Origin: Hymenobacter jeollabukensis
Lineage (GTDB): Bacteria; Bacteroidota; Bacteroidia; Cytophagales; Hymenobacteraceae
NCBI RefSeq assembly: GCF_005771675.1
Contig: NZ_VAJM01000018.1
Location: 28,785 to 92,784, forward strand
Direction: 5' to 3'
Length of the DNA stretch: 64,000 bases
The first letter of the stretch is position 1. Each line of letters starts with the position of its first letter. This document shows positions 7,827-15,374 of this stretch, in pieces. A program made the position numbers and the translations under genes. The notes beneath the pieces are model-generated. The model was not told where the DNA came from. It did no database searches and saw only the letters and a program-made list of their open reading frames with translations.

Positions 7827-8179
7827 CCTTTGAGAAAGGTAAGCTGCTCCTGAAACGCAGCCAGTGCCTCGGCCGATGGCAAAACAAAGCGGTGGATTTT
7901 GCTACCGGGGGGGTACTGAAGCAATCCGGTTGGTAAGGCTAGACAGTTAAGTACCCGTTGTAGAAAGCGGGGTTGCGGGCCTTTCAGGGTGTTGTTTTTC
8001 AGGCCAACAACATTGGTGTAAGTTAGCTGCTGCGCGTCGCAAAAGGACTTTACGTTCCCACTACCAAGCATTTTCAAGCGGCCCTGGGCATAGCGTAGTG
8101 CGTCGTCATAGGGCACCGATAAACGCAGGTCCGGCAGGGTGAGCGGCGCTACTTCTTGCCGGCATTCTTCCTTTTCCAT
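7817..8179 (-). CDS. Small protein with an XRE-like helical region
   Basis: A 120-residue protein (MEKEECRQEVAPL…). Residues 44-80 (SFCDAQQLTYTNVVGLKN…PQPRFLQRVLNCLAL) have the spacing of an XRE-like helix-turn-helix. It is the last gene of a minus-strand run that probably starts at 11605. A DNA-binding role is tentative. Confidence 0.6.
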   Translation of the reverse strand: MEKEECRQEVAPLTLPDLRLSVPYDDALRYAQGRLKMLGSGNVKSFCDAQQLTYTNVVGLKNNTLKGPQPRFLQRVLNCLALPTGLLQYPPGSKIHRFVLPSAEALAAFQEQLTFLKGYE

Positions 8180-8182
8180 GCT

Positions 8183-8467
8183 TTATAGCTGTTTAATGTA
8201 GGCTATCAGAGGTGCGAGATAAGTTGGGAGCCACTCCGGGTAGACTTTGTGACATAAGTAGCCAAAGCTGATGCTGCCGCCCAGCATCAGCACCCAAATG
8301 ATTCGCTCCATACGGCGGGCATAGGCTAATTCTTTTTGAATGTCTTGGTCCGTCACCTGGCCGCGCTGGTAAGCTGCTCTTAGGTTCAGGTCAGTTTGGC
8401 AAAGGGCTGCCGAATTCTCAAGCAGCTGCTCTAGCAGCTTGTCGGGCATTTCGGGGTTGGAATTCAT
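8183..8467 (-). CDS. Small membrane protein
   Basis: A 94-residue protein starting MNSNPEMPDKLLEQLL, with an acidic helical N-terminal half and two hydrophobic segments (about 57-75 and 80-92). The upstream in-frame extension overlaps the neighbouring gene out of frame and is not used. It lies 3 bp before the next gene. It resembles its upstream neighbour in layout (helix then membrane anchor), so the two may be partners. Confidence 0.6.
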   Translation of the reverse strand: MNSNPEMPDKLLEQLLENSAALCQTDLNLRAAYQRGQVTDQDIQKELAYARRMERIIWVLMLGGSISFGYLCHKVYPEWLPTYLAPLIAYIKQL

Positions 8468-8478
8468 AAGCAAGGGTA

Positions 8479-8751
8479 CTAACGCATGATTAGGGGCGGT
8501 GCTGGGAACTGGGCTTGTACCCAATCTCCGAAAAGCCAGGCCAAGCCAAAAATGGCTGTAGTGCCGCCGATGATGATGGCGGCCACTGCGCGGTTGTACC
8601 GTTTCTGGTCCTGGGCCAGCTTTGGGAGTGCTTGGCGTAGCAGTTCTTCCCCGCGACGGCTGGCCGCGTAAAGCGTCTGGCTTAACGGGTCTGTGGCGAG
8701 GGGAAGCGGTGGTAAAGGCCGGTGTTGCCGGCGACGAGGCAGGAATCTCAT
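8479..8751 (-). CDS. Small membrane protein, translationally coupled
   Basis: The ATG at 8751 overlaps the TGA of the previous gene (ATGA), giving a 90-residue protein (MRFLPRRRQHRPLPP…). The basic Pro-rich N-terminus is followed by a helical stretch and one membrane segment at about 62-82 (AVAAIIIGGTTAIFGLAWLF). Function unknown. Confidence 0.6.
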   Translation of the reverse strand: MRFLPRRRQHRPLPPLPLATDPLSQTLYAASRRGEELLRQALPKLAQDQKRYNRAVAAIIIGGTTAIFGLAWLFGDWVQAQFPAPPLIMR

Positions 8752-9185
8752 GCGGCGTAGGGCAATGCACGCCACGCCGGCGCGGGAGCCTGGCCGCTGC
8801 TCAGCTGCTGCACCAGCGTATCGACTTCCTCCGGGCTGAGCATATCCCGGCGCGGGCCTAGAAACCGGATGCCATCGAACAAGTCCCGCTCCCCGCTCAC
8901 AAAGCGCACGGCATACACGTTTTCGTAGTTGCCAGTGTAAGCGTAGCGGGTGAAGAGCGTAAGGGCCTGGGGGTCGATGTTGTACTCCTGGCAAATTTTG
9001 GCGGCCAGTGTTACCTGGCACTGCGCGAGGCCGGCCGCGCCACCTTCGGCCAATTCGGTTGCAACGGCCCATCCCTGCTCGGGATGAACGACCAACTCGC
9101 AACGGGTCGGGGCCTGCTTCACGTCGTCGTATAGATGGAATGGCAGTGCATGAGTAACGCCGGCCAGCGTGACTAAGCTGTTCAT
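8748..9185 (-). CDS. Hypothetical protein
   Basis: From the ATG at 9185 (leader CTTTCCTTTCCT) this is a 145-residue protein (MNSLVTLAGVTHALPFHLYD…). It is soluble alpha/beta by composition; the C-terminal part (RDMLSPEEVDTLVQQL) is a charged helix. No family recognised. Overlaps the downstream gene by 4 bp. Confidence 0.65.
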   Translation of the reverse strand: MNSLVTLAGVTHALPFHLYDDVKQAPTRCELVVHPEQGWAVATELAEGGAAGLAQCQVTLAAKICQEYNIDPQALTLFTRYAYTGNYENVYAVRFVSGERDLFDGIRFLGPRRDMLSPEEVDTLVQQLSSGQAPAPAWRALPYAA

Positions 9186-9219
9186 AGGAAAGGAAAGTAA
9201 GTGGTAGGGAAAGGCAGAT

Positions 9220-9483
9220 TTAGGGGAGGGGTACAAGCCAGCCCTGACGCTGAAAACGCTCGCGCAGTTCGCCGGCCGACGTGTCCTCCCCGATGAATTG
9301 CAGCCACTCAGCTACGGTAGTCAGGTCCGGGGCTTCGGCCAGAAACTCGTTTGGGGTGTTGAGCGCAGTGGCCGCGGCAAGACGCTGCTCCGGGTCGGGG
9401 TAGCGCAGCAGCAGCTCGGCCATCTGATATAGCATCCCCCGGACGCCTGGCTTTGGCGGAGTTGATTCAAAGGGAATATCCAT
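9220..9483 (-). CDS. Small hypothetical protein
   Basis: An 87-residue acidic helical protein (MDIPFESTPPKPGVRG…). No recognised domain. Lies 34 bp upstream of the next gene in the same operon. Confidence 0.6.
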   Translation of the reverse strand: MDIPFESTPPKPGVRGMLYQMAELLLRYPDPEQRLAAATALNTPNEFLAEAPDLTTVAEWLQFIGEDTSAGELRERFQRQGWLVPLP

Positions 9484-9510
9484 CAGGCCGGGCGCTGGAA
9501 GGAATAGGGA

Positions 9511-9843
9511 TTAGTGTTGCCGGGAAGGCCGGCCGGGCTGCGAGGCCGGAATTTCGCTGGGGTTCTGCATCTGGTAAACGGCCAACTGAAAGACCTGCTC
9601 CAAGTCCAGTTTGGCCAGCACGGCCAGCCGCTGCAATTCGTCCAGCGTGGCGGTCTCTGGCTTCTGCATCCGAAGCGTGAGCGTCCGGTAAACGACGCCT
9701 AATTCCTGGGCGACTTCCGTCCGCGGGCCTAGCGCATGGATTAGCTCAGCCAATGTATGGCAGGCTACCGGGCCGGGGCTGGTCGGTTGAAGGAGTGGCA
9801 TAACTTGAATGCTGGGGACCGTCGGGGCTTTGGGGCTTTTCAT
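9511..9843 (-). CDS. Small XRE-like DNA-binding protein
   Basis: From the ATG at 9843 (MKSPKAPTVPSIQVMP…) the product is 110 residues. The region HALGPRTEVAQELGV… to …LAVLAKLDLEQVFQL reads as a compact lambda-repressor-like helix-turn-helix. The start was chosen over 9876 because its leader and first residues resemble those of the gene at 10788. A 16-bp inverted repeat lies 33 bp upstream, suggesting autoregulation. Confidence 0.6.
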   Translation of the reverse strand: MKSPKAPTVPSIQVMPLLQPTSPGPVACHTLAELIHALGPRTEVAQELGVVYRTLTLRMQKPETATLDELQRLAVLAKLDLEQVFQLAVYQMQNPSEIPASQPGRPSRQH

Positions 9844-9875
9844 GGGAGCAAAAGAAGGCTGCTTTTTTGTCAACA

Positions 9876-9891
9876 TTACGGCTTACCGTAA
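9876..9891. promoter_or_regulatory. Inverted repeat TTACGG-CTTA-CCGTAA, candidate operator
   Basis: Perfect 6-bp arms with a 4-bp spacer lie just upstream of the small XRE-like gene. Symmetry, spacing and position fit an autoregulatory operator within the operon. Confidence 0.4.
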
Positions 9892-10074
9892 AAAATGACA
9901 ATTTGATGCCCTCACATTGCTCAATTCAAACAAGGCCGACACGTCGTAGCAGACTATCTGGTGGCCGTCCGGCTCGGTGATACGGTCGAGGAATACCAGC
10001 ATGTGGCCTTGCTGCGTCTGGCGCTCGCCGGCCCACTGCAGGATGGCAAAAGTTGAAAAACCACCTTTTATAAG
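9883..10074 (-). pseudogene. Remnant of a coding sequence without a clear start
   Basis: The minus strand is open between a TAG at the end of the upstream gene and the TAA at 9883-9885 and reads convincingly as protein (…AILQWAGERQTQQGHMLVF…, then …IVCYDVSALFELSN…). The only ATG inside gives 39 residues with no leader. It is either a degraded gene or one with a non-ATG start near 10066. Confidence 0.4.
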
Positions 10075-10085
10075 CCAAGGCCAAG

Positions 10086-10460
10086 CTATTGGCTAGGGCT
10101 GCTCGGACCAAGGGGCACTTGGTCAGGAATGGGCAAACTGTCCTCGGTGCGAATGCTGGGGCGCGGGCCGGTAGGGATAATTGGCTCGTACCAGTCGCGG
10201 TAGGCCGTGTTAAGCCGGTTGGCAACGATGGCCAGCCGCTCGGGGGTACCCTCGCGCTTCAGCCAGATATGGGAGCTGCCGCAAACGACCTGGTAGCCCT
10301 CGCCCATCAACCCGCGGATGTAGGGCGCCAGCGCCCGCAAATCGTCCTGGCGGGTGTGGGCCTGCACGTACTTGCGAACGGCCATCAGACGCTCCTTCTC
10401 GGCCGCGTCGGCGGGTTGTATCTCAATAGCTAGGTAGGCTTCCTGGTGGTATGTGCTCAT
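10086..10460 (-). CDS. Hypothetical protein
   Basis: A 124-residue protein (MSTYHQEAYLAIEIQPADAA…). Residues 20-90 form a charged helix and a strand-rich segment (GYQVVCGSSHIWLKREG) that could bind nucleic acid. The C-terminus is Pro/Ser-rich. The leader before the ATG is strongly pyrimidine-rich (CCCTTTTTTCCCTTTT). Unknown function; part of the 11605-to-7817 run. Confidence 0.65.
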   Translation of the reverse strand: MSTYHQEAYLAIEIQPADAAEKERLMAVRKYVQAHTRQDDLRALAPYIRGLMGEGYQVVCGSSHIWLKREGTPERLAIVANRLNTAYRDWYEPIIPTGPRPSIRTEDSLPIPDQVPLGPSSPSQ

Positions 10461-10497
10461 AGGGAAAAGAACAAAAGGGAAAAAAGGGACTGGGGAA

Positions 10498-10788
10498 TTA
10501 GAGTAGAAGTAAGGAGTACTGCCCGCCTTGTTCCTCGCGGGTCCGGCGCAGGCCCTCCTGGGCTATCGGGCGGGCCGCTTTTACCAGCTTTAGCAGCGCC
10601 TCGTAAGCTTCGGGCGTGTCGATTAGCATACCCATGTGCTCCGCTACTTCCTCGGCCAGCACTTCGCTGTTGATGCCTTTGCCTAGTTGCTGCATCAGGG
10701 CCTCGACGTCGGCAATGGCGGCTATCACCTGGTTGCGGTACTGGTTCCACATCGGGCTTTGAATGGTCGGGGCTTCGCTGGCTTTCAT
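10498..10788 (-). CDS. Small helical hypothetical protein
   Basis: A 96-residue helical protein (MKASEAPTIQSPMWNQYRN…) with a coiled-coil-like middle (VIAAIADVEALMQQLGKG). Its N-terminus and leader resemble those of the 9511-9843 gene. No family recognised. Confidence 0.6.
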   Translation of the reverse strand: MKASEAPTIQSPMWNQYRNQVIAAIADVEALMQQLGKGINSEVLAEEVAEHMGMLIDTPEAYEALLKLVKAARPIAQEGLRRTREEQGGQYSLLLL

Positions 10789-10857
10789 AGCGGGAGCAGA
10801 TTACTTGACGGCCCATTGCAAGGCCTGCCTTGTGGGTAAAAATTCGAGTTCGGCGTC

Positions 10858-11238
10858 CTAGCGCTGGGCGCTGGCGTAGGCTTTGCCCTGGCTGAGTACC
10901 ACCGCCTGGGCGCTGTGAATGGGGGCTTGGTCCTGGACCCGAAAAAAATGGCCGGCGTGGTATGGGTTGTAGCTGATGGGCTCTGTGGCTGTGGGCTGCG
11001 GAGCGCTACGGAAGGTTCCGATGGCATAGGCGTGAACATTGCGCTGGCGCTGGGTAAGGACGCGCTGCCGGCCGGTTTCCGTCACTTTGAACACTACTCC
11101 GGTCAGTTGCACCGTGGCAAGGTGGGCCACTACCAGCCCCGCGAACTGCACCGAAAACAGGCCCTTGTATTTCAGGTTGCGGTACACCTTCACTTGCTGG
11201 CCTTCTAGGTCGATGGAAAGGGCTCGGGGGGCTTTCAT
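10858..11238 (-). CDS. Conserved plasmid/phage-type hypothetical protein
   Basis: From the ATG at 11238 the protein has 126 residues (MKAPRALSIDLEGQQVKVYR…). The block VYRNLKYKGLFSVQFAG…VFKVTETGRQRVL…NVHAYAIGTF is a pattern I associate with an uncharacterised family on plasmids and phages. It looks like a beta-rich fold with a basic face. Function unknown. Confidence 0.65.
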   Translation of the reverse strand: MKAPRALSIDLEGQQVKVYRNLKYKGLFSVQFAGLVVAHLATVQLTGVVFKVTETGRQRVLTQRQRNVHAYAIGTFRSAPQPTATEPISYNPYHAGHFFRVQDQAPIHSAQAVVLSQGKAYASAQR

Positions 11239-11248
11239 GGCGCGGCGC

Positions 11249-11605
11249 TTAGAGGTGGGTATCGTAGCCGGTAACCGACGTAAAGAGGGCTTGCAGGTCA
11301 TCGCCGTACACCATCTCAAAAACTTGCTCGTGGCTGATTACCGGCTCCCAATCGACGAGCACCTGGCGGTAAAATTCCACTTTGTAGGTGTCGGAGGGCA
11401 TGAGCGTAATTTTCATACGGTTGACCTGGGCTTGGTTCTTCCGCAAATTCATGCGAAGCCAAGGGTTCGGGTTGCTGTCTGACCGACCAGCTGCCATCAG
11501 CTTATCGGCTCCGGTCATCATCAGAAACTTATTGCCGCCAAGCTGCTGCAAAATGATATAAGCTTCTTCTACTACTTCGGGCTTCGGGGCTGGGGCGTTG
11601 CTCAT
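11249..11605 (-). CDS. Conserved plasmid/phage-type hypothetical protein, first gene of its operon
   Basis: A 118-residue protein (MSNAPAPKPEVVEEAYIIL…). The core (ILQQLGGNKFLMMTGA… to …ITLMPSDTYKVEFYR) and C-terminus (LQALFTSVTGYDTHL) match a pattern seen in small phage and plasmid proteins of unknown function. It is the first gene after copy A of the four-copy upstream element (11624-11750) and likely heads a run reaching 7817. Confidence 0.7.
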   Translation of the reverse strand: MSNAPAPKPEVVEEAYIILQQLGGNKFLMMTGADKLMAAGRSDSNPNPWLRMNLRKNQAQVNRMKITLMPSDTYKVEFYRQVLVDWEPVISHEQVFEMVYGDDLQALFTSVTGYDTHL

Positions 11606-11623
11606 AGAAAAGGGCTTTTTGAT

Positions 11624-11750
11624 GCGTTGCTGATACTTATTAAACGCAAAAGGGCGTATTTATGTTGCTTTTTTAGCAATAATAATATTATTTTTTTGGC
11701 AATAAATTGGCATGAAAATGACTTTTTCCCTCTTGTAGTTTTTGTAATTG
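11624..11750 (-). repeat. Four-copy upstream element, copy A
   Basis: One of four related ~110-bp segments (A 11624-11750, B 12784-12910, C 35350-35466, D 36804-36930). On the plus strand each reads: ACTTAT-n-TATTTAAACGCAA, a C-rich spacer, TTGC-TTTTTT-AGCAA (inverted repeat), AATAATAATCTTATTATT (imperfect palindrome, degraded in B), TTGGCA, and TTTTTCCCTCTTGTT. Every copy ends 20-40 bp before a minus-strand start codon, so it probably holds a promoter and an operator or a single-strand fold. Confidence 0.7.
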
Positions 11751-11771
11751 CATTCTCCTTTTGTCCCCGGG

Positions 11772-11801
11772 CCTGCCCCGCCCGGCTCGGGGCCGGGCAG
11801 G
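11772..11801 (-). terminator. GC-rich hairpin after the LPD29 gene
   Basis: CCTGCCC (11772-11778) pairs with GGGCAGG (11795-11801), with further pairing possible inside. It follows the stop of the minus-strand gene at 11813. There is no immediate T-run, so termination efficiency is uncertain. Confidence 0.45.
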
Positions 11802-11812
11802 TGCCGTCGCTC

Positions 11813-12763
11813 CTAGTAGGATTGTAGCCAGCTTAGCTCAGCCGCGTAAAATTGGCGGTCTGTCTCGTCGGCCAGTGGCTCGGCAACGGTCAGTTCCAGG
11901 CCCTCGGCCGTGTTGGTCAGCGTGGGCGTGTGGCCCTGGGCAGTCAGCGCCTCGGCAAAGCGTTCCAGGTCGCCAAAGCTGCTATCACTGGTGACGCTGT
12001 GGATGCCCTTGTTCTGGCCGTAGCTGGCCTGCATCGCGTGGCGCTGGCGGTGGTGCCAGTCGTAGAAGGCAGCGAACTGCTGGGCCAAGCTGGGGACCTC
12101 GCGCAAGTCGAGCGAGTTAAGGAAGAAGCCGTAAGCCGGCGAGTAGCTGCGGCGCTCACTGATGTACTTGGCCCCGTAGCTCATGCGGTAAAGCTTGCCG
12201 CTCTCGTCTATGGTCGTGGGCTGCCGGTGATACTCGTACATATCCTCCTGGCTGTTGTAGTGGCCGCTAATGAAAGGGGCGTACACCTGCTCCACCTGCT
12301 TGCGGCTCGGTCCATCGATGTAGGCAATATCAACGCTGGTGCCGTTGGCGAAGCTGTCCGATGTTACGCTGAATTTCACCCCTGGGAATGCTTTTTTCAG
12401 GGCCTCCCGGATGAGCTGCGCGGTGCCGGCGACGGTGTAGCTGCGCCAGGTAACCTCGTCCTCCTGGCGGTCATGGTAAGGAGCGCGCACCGTCTTGTGT
12501 TCCTCGGCCCGGCGCTGGGCCACTTGGCCAGCCAGGGTCAGTGCCTCAATGATTCGCTGCTCGGCCTGCGCCTCGTCTTTGGCGCTGTAGTACTTAGCCG
12601 GCTTGCTCTGCTTGCCATAAAACACGGCATAGGAAAAAGAGCCGGCCCGCTCCCGCACGTAGCCAACGGCTACCGTGTCGGCTACTTCCTCCACCCGAAC
12701 CTGCCGGGCGTTTTCGGTAAAGTACTGGCGAAGATGGTCGAGGGTTTGGGAGGTGCGTTTCAT
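11813..12763 (-). CDS. Plasmid protein with an LPD29-like domain
   Basis: A 316-residue protein starting MKRTSQTLDHLRQYF at 12763; the open frame to 12811 only translates the upstream repeat. Residues about 115-180 (AQLIREALKKAFPGVKFSV…SVDIAYIDGPSRKQVEQVY…) match the large-polyvalent-protein-associated domain LPD29 found on phage and plasmid proteins. Biochemical role unknown. It is the only gene between copies A and B of the upstream element. Confidence 0.7.
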   Translation of the reverse strand: MKRTSQTLDHLRQYFTENARQVRVEEVADTVAVGYVRERAGSFSYAVFYGKQSKPAKYYSAKDEAQAEQRIIEALTLAGQVAQRRAEEHKTVRAPYHDRQEDEVTWRSYTVAGTAQLIREALKKAFPGVKFSVTSDSFANGTSVDIAYIDGPSRKQVEQVYAPFISGHYNSQEDMYEYHRQPTTIDESGKLYRMSYGAKYISERRSYSPAYGFFLNSLDLREVPSLAQQFAAFYDWHHRQRHAMQASYGQNKGIHSVTSDSSFGDLERFAEALTAQGHTPTLTNTAEGLELTVAEPLADETDRQFYAAELSWLQSY

Positions 12764-12783
12764 AGCTAAAGCATTGTTTTTGT

Positions 12784-12910
12784 GATTGTTACTTATAGTA
12801 TTTAAACGCAAAACACCCCCTTATTGTTGCTTTTTTAGCAATATTATTTACATTATTTTCTGCTGATAAAAAGTCGTTTTTGGCATAGCCGTTGATTTTT
12901 TCCCTTTTGT
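12784..12910 (-). repeat. Four-copy upstream element, copy B
   Basis: This copy lies 21 bp before the LPD29 gene start. It keeps TTACTTATAGTATTTAAACGCAA, the TTGC…GCAA inverted repeat and the TTTTTCCC tail, but the central AT palindrome is degraded, making it the most diverged of the four. Confidence 0.65.
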
Positions 12911-12976
12911 TCTTCTGAGCTGGTTGGGGCACTAATCACCCGGCTAGGTAGGGTAGCAAGCACGCCTGCAGCGAGG

Positions 12977-13096
12977 CAGTATTTCGGTGCTTTATTCCTT
13001 TGGTTCGCGGTAGGGATGGGAAGGGAGCGACCAGCGGGAGTTGTCCGTCAGGACCGGAGCGCAGCGCAGCCCTGGACAGCCCGGCCACCCGCCCAA
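12977..13096. repeat. 120-bp structured repeat, copy 1
   Basis: This 120-bp GC-rich segment differs by only one base from 37036-37155. Inside, GCTGTCC and GGACAGC can close a stem around smaller hairpins. Both copies lie 66-106 bp beyond an upstream element (B and D) and in the same orientation. The near-identity in non-coding DNA suggests selection or recent duplication; it could be a structured RNA or a single-strand initiation site. Confidence 0.7.
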
Positions 13097-13138
13097 TTGT
13101 CTTCCAACTGCCTTGCTGTGGGCGTCCACTCCTCTAAC

Positions 13139-13481
13139 TAGGAGGTTTTATAAGTCCAACCCGATGCTCTTCTGGTCAGAGGCGTTTAGCGTTTTGAGCC
13201 AACGGCAATGGGCACTGATGGAGAATGGACCAGCAGTAGTCCGAGTTGCGAAACCCTGCCTGGTTCACCTAAATAGGATTCTGAATCGAAAGAGGAGGAA
13301 TTATAAGTCCCTTTTGCTTGACGTGGGGCCAATCTAAGTAGGAGGTTTTATAAGCCAGACGATATGAATTGTCTGCTTAAGAGGGGTAGTGCCTCCCTAA
13401 GTAGGAGGTTTTATAAGCCATAAGGGCGTTCTCACCTGTCGGGGAGTAGTTTCTGCAGTTCTAAGTAGGAGGTTTTATCAG
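13139..13481 (+). repeat. Dispersed iterons upstream of rep (five copies)
   Basis: The 15-bp iteron AGGAGGTTTTATAAG occurs at 13140-13155, 13340-13354 and 13403-13417, with degenerate copies at 13293-13307 and 13467-13481. All share the orientation of the tandem block at 13791. They widen the origin to roughly 750 bp and may serve as handling or incompatibility sites. Confidence 0.85.
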
Positions 13482-13559
13482 TCAAAAAGGAGGCAATAAT
13501 GCCGTCAGTTAGAAGCGCTCTGGGTCGGGGTCATAGCATATCTTTGAGTGGCTAAGGGG

Positions 13560-13790
13560 CATCCAGGAGTGTTGTATTAGTAAAATAGTAATAAATAGTA
13601 GAAAAGTGCAATCCCGGTTTGTGCTATTATAAACCCTCCCTTTTTGTTGTTTTTTCGTTCTGCCGCCCACCTTCTATACTTAAATGCTTTTTTAGAGGGG
13701 GCATCATCAAGCTTGTGGTATTTTAAGTATTTAACAGTATTTGTAGGGCGGCGTAACAGCTTATTTACCAAATACTTATAGTACATAACT
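13560..13790. other. AT-rich stretch between iteron groups, probable unwinding region
   Basis: This ~230-bp segment is visibly AT-richer than the neighbours and sits between dispersed and tandem iterons. A-T runs and the absence of convincing coding make it the likely DNA unwinding element. No certain DnaA box was found. Confidence 0.5.
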
Positions 13791-13890
13791 AGGAGGTTTT
13801 ATAAGCCAATCAGGAGGTTTTATAAGCTGAACAGGAGGTTTTATAAGCTAAGTAGGAGGTTTTATAAGTTGAAGCAGGAGGTTTTATAAG
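13791..13890 (+). repeat. Tandem iterons of the replication origin
   Basis: Five perfect copies of AGGAGGTTTTATAAG start at 13791, 13812, 13833, 13854 and 13876. Spacing of 21-22 bp puts them on one helix face, the classic layout for a Rep_3-type initiator. With the AT-rich stretch upstream and rep downstream, this is the vegetative origin. Confidence 0.93.
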
Positions 13891-13892
13891 CT

Positions 13893-13924
13893 AAGTAGGA
13901 GAAATTTTTACTTCCCTCCTACTT
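13893..13924. promoter_or_regulatory. Inverted half-iterons, probable Rep autoregulation operator
   Basis: AAGTAGGAG (13893-13901) and CTCCTACTT (13916-13924) are partial iterons facing each other. In iteron plasmids an inverted partial repeat at the rep promoter binds Rep dimers and represses rep. The site lies just upstream of a -7-like TATGTTTG. Confidence 0.75.
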
Positions 13925-13933
13925 GGTTTTTTT

Positions 13934-13952
13934 GACGTATGTTTGAGACGTC
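13934..13952 (+). promoter_or_regulatory. rep promoter -7 element in a small inverted repeat
   Basis: TATGTTTG (13938-13945) matches the Bacteroidetes -7 consensus TAnnTTTG exactly and sits inside GACGT…ACGTC. No good -33 TTG lies at 19 bp, so the promoter may be weak or Rep-controlled. The rep ATG is 26 bp downstream of the -7. Confidence 0.55.
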
Positions 13953-13970
13953 GAACCTTCCCTCGCTGCT

Positions 13971-14906
13971 ATGTCTACCACTGCTGCTGAAACTGTTGCC
14001 TCTGTCCAGGTGCGACAACATAATGCCATCACCAACGCACGCTATGAAATGAGCGCTTGCGAGATGGACATTGTCTTTGCCTTACTCTCCAAACTAAGCA
14101 GTAACGATAAGCCCGGCACGATGTACTTGGTACGGGTTCGCGAGCTGGAGCTTCTGACGGGACGCCAGTGGAACTACAAGCAACTGCTAGATTCGACTGA
14201 GCAGCTCAACAGCCGCATCTACCATATCGAGGATAAGGCCAAAGTGCTACAAATAAGTCTGCTGGCTTCGGCCGAGTACTTGAAAGGCAAAGGGGTAATT
14301 GAGCTGGAAATCTCGGAGAAGATGCGTCCCTACCTCATCGACCTGAAAAGCAACTTTACTAGCTACCACCTGCAAGCGGCTCTGAGCCTGACGAGCAAAT
14401 TTGCGAAGCGTATCTATCAGTTGGTTTCGCAATGGAAAGACGTAGGGCACACGAAAACCTACACCCTGGATGAGTTTAAGTACATGCTCAACCTGAAGGA
14501 CCCGAAAGGAAAAGAGCCGGAGCAATACGTCGCCATCGCCAACTTTCAGCGTGACGTGCTGAAGGTAGCCATCAATCAAATAAACGAGCACACCGATTTA
14601 CGGGTCAGCTACGAGCTGTTGAAGTCGAGCCGTGCCTATGACCGGATTAAGTTTTATGTCAACGCGCAAGAGCCTAAGCAACTGCTGATACCCTTTGAGT
14701 TGCCGGCCGATGATGCCAAAGCCCAAATGGCCAGCAAGCACCTAGAGTCGTTGGGCATTGTCGAGCCCAAATTGGTGCAGGAGATTTTGCAGAGCCCCAA
14801 GCATACAGAAGCCCTTTTCGGCTTCATTTATAAACTCAAAACCGATAAAATCAAGGCCGACAAGAACCCTGGAGGGCTTTTCCTGAAAATGCAAGGGCTC
14901 CGATAG
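13971..14906 (+). CDS. Rep_3-family replication initiator
   Basis: A 311-residue protein with two winged-helix domains typical of RepB/RepE/Pi initiators (Rep_3): the N-terminal start QVRQHNAITNARYEMSACEM, a central ALSLTSKFAKRIYQLVSQWK helix-turn-helix, and TYTLDEFKYMLNLKD, the family's second-domain entry. It binds the iterons as a monomer to open the origin and as a dimer represses itself through the inverted half-iterons. Normal length, intact, immediately downstream of the origin. Confidence 0.93.
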   Translation: MSTTAAETVASVQVRQHNAITNARYEMSACEMDIVFALLSKLSSNDKPGTMYLVRVRELELLTGRQWNYKQLLDSTEQLNSRIYHIEDKAKVLQISLLASAEYLKGKGVIELEISEKMRPYLIDLKSNFTSYHLQAALSLTSKFAKRIYQLVSQWKDVGHTKTYTLDEFKYMLNLKDPKGKEPEQYVAIANFQRDVLKVAINQINEHTDLRVSYELLKSSRAYDRIKFYVNAQEPKQLLIPFELPADDAKAQMASKHLESLGIVEPKLVQEILQSPKHTEALFGFIYKLKTDKIKADKNPGGLFLKMQGLR

Positions 14907-15113
14907 TCAGTCTGGCCAGTAAGCAGGCCTACGCGGCATTGTCGGTATTCCTTTTGTTCGGCCCGTCCCGTTCGCAGCATCAAACTTTAGCCAAGGCCAC
15001 TTTGGCCGCATGGTGCTGAACAAGAATTTGATTTGGAGGAGGCCCTAGAGGGAGTATTTAAGGCTAAAGGTCCCGTACTTTTAGCTGCAAAAACCCCTCG
15101 CACAACTTTTAAA

Positions 15114-15374
15114 ATGGTTAAGCTAGCTTTCTGTAATCTGCTACTACTACTGCTCTCTATCAGTTTTTGTGCATCTGCACAGCATCAACTTGGGGCCGAA
15201 CAAACCAAACGATTCAGCATTGCCTACCAAGTCAATGACCTGCTTGGCACCAAGGAGGTAGATGTTGCAGAGCAAGTCATAGATTCTCTATGTCTTGCTC
15301 ATGCTAACGACCAAGAGCTTGTGGGCGTTATCAGAGTCAGTATGATGGACTGGCTCAGGTATGGCCTTGGTTAA
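15114..15374 (+). CDS. Small exported protein, probably truncated
   Basis: From the ATG at 15114 the product is 86 residues with a clear signal peptide (MVKLAFCNLLLLLLSISF then CASAQ). The mature part is only about 60 residues, and its stop lies inside a copy of the 35-bp dispersed repeat (15363-15399), so the gene was probably cut by recombination there. Function unknown. Confidence 0.5.
   Translation: MVKLAFCNLLLLLLSISFCASAQHQLGAEQTKRFSIAYQVNDLLGTKEVDVAEQVIDSLCLAHANDQELVGVIRVSMMDWLRYGLG

Noticed and set aside
11852..12769. 305-residue plus-strand open frame
   Set aside because: Antisense shadow of the LPD29-type gene, whose frame has family similarity and the upstream element.
13041..13337. 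98-residue plus-strand open frame
   Set aside because: It runs through the 120-bp repeat and iterons; protein has no coherent character.
13577..13786. 69-residue minus-strand open frame in the origin
   Set aside because: AT-rich Lys/Tyr composition typical of chance frames in the unwinding region.
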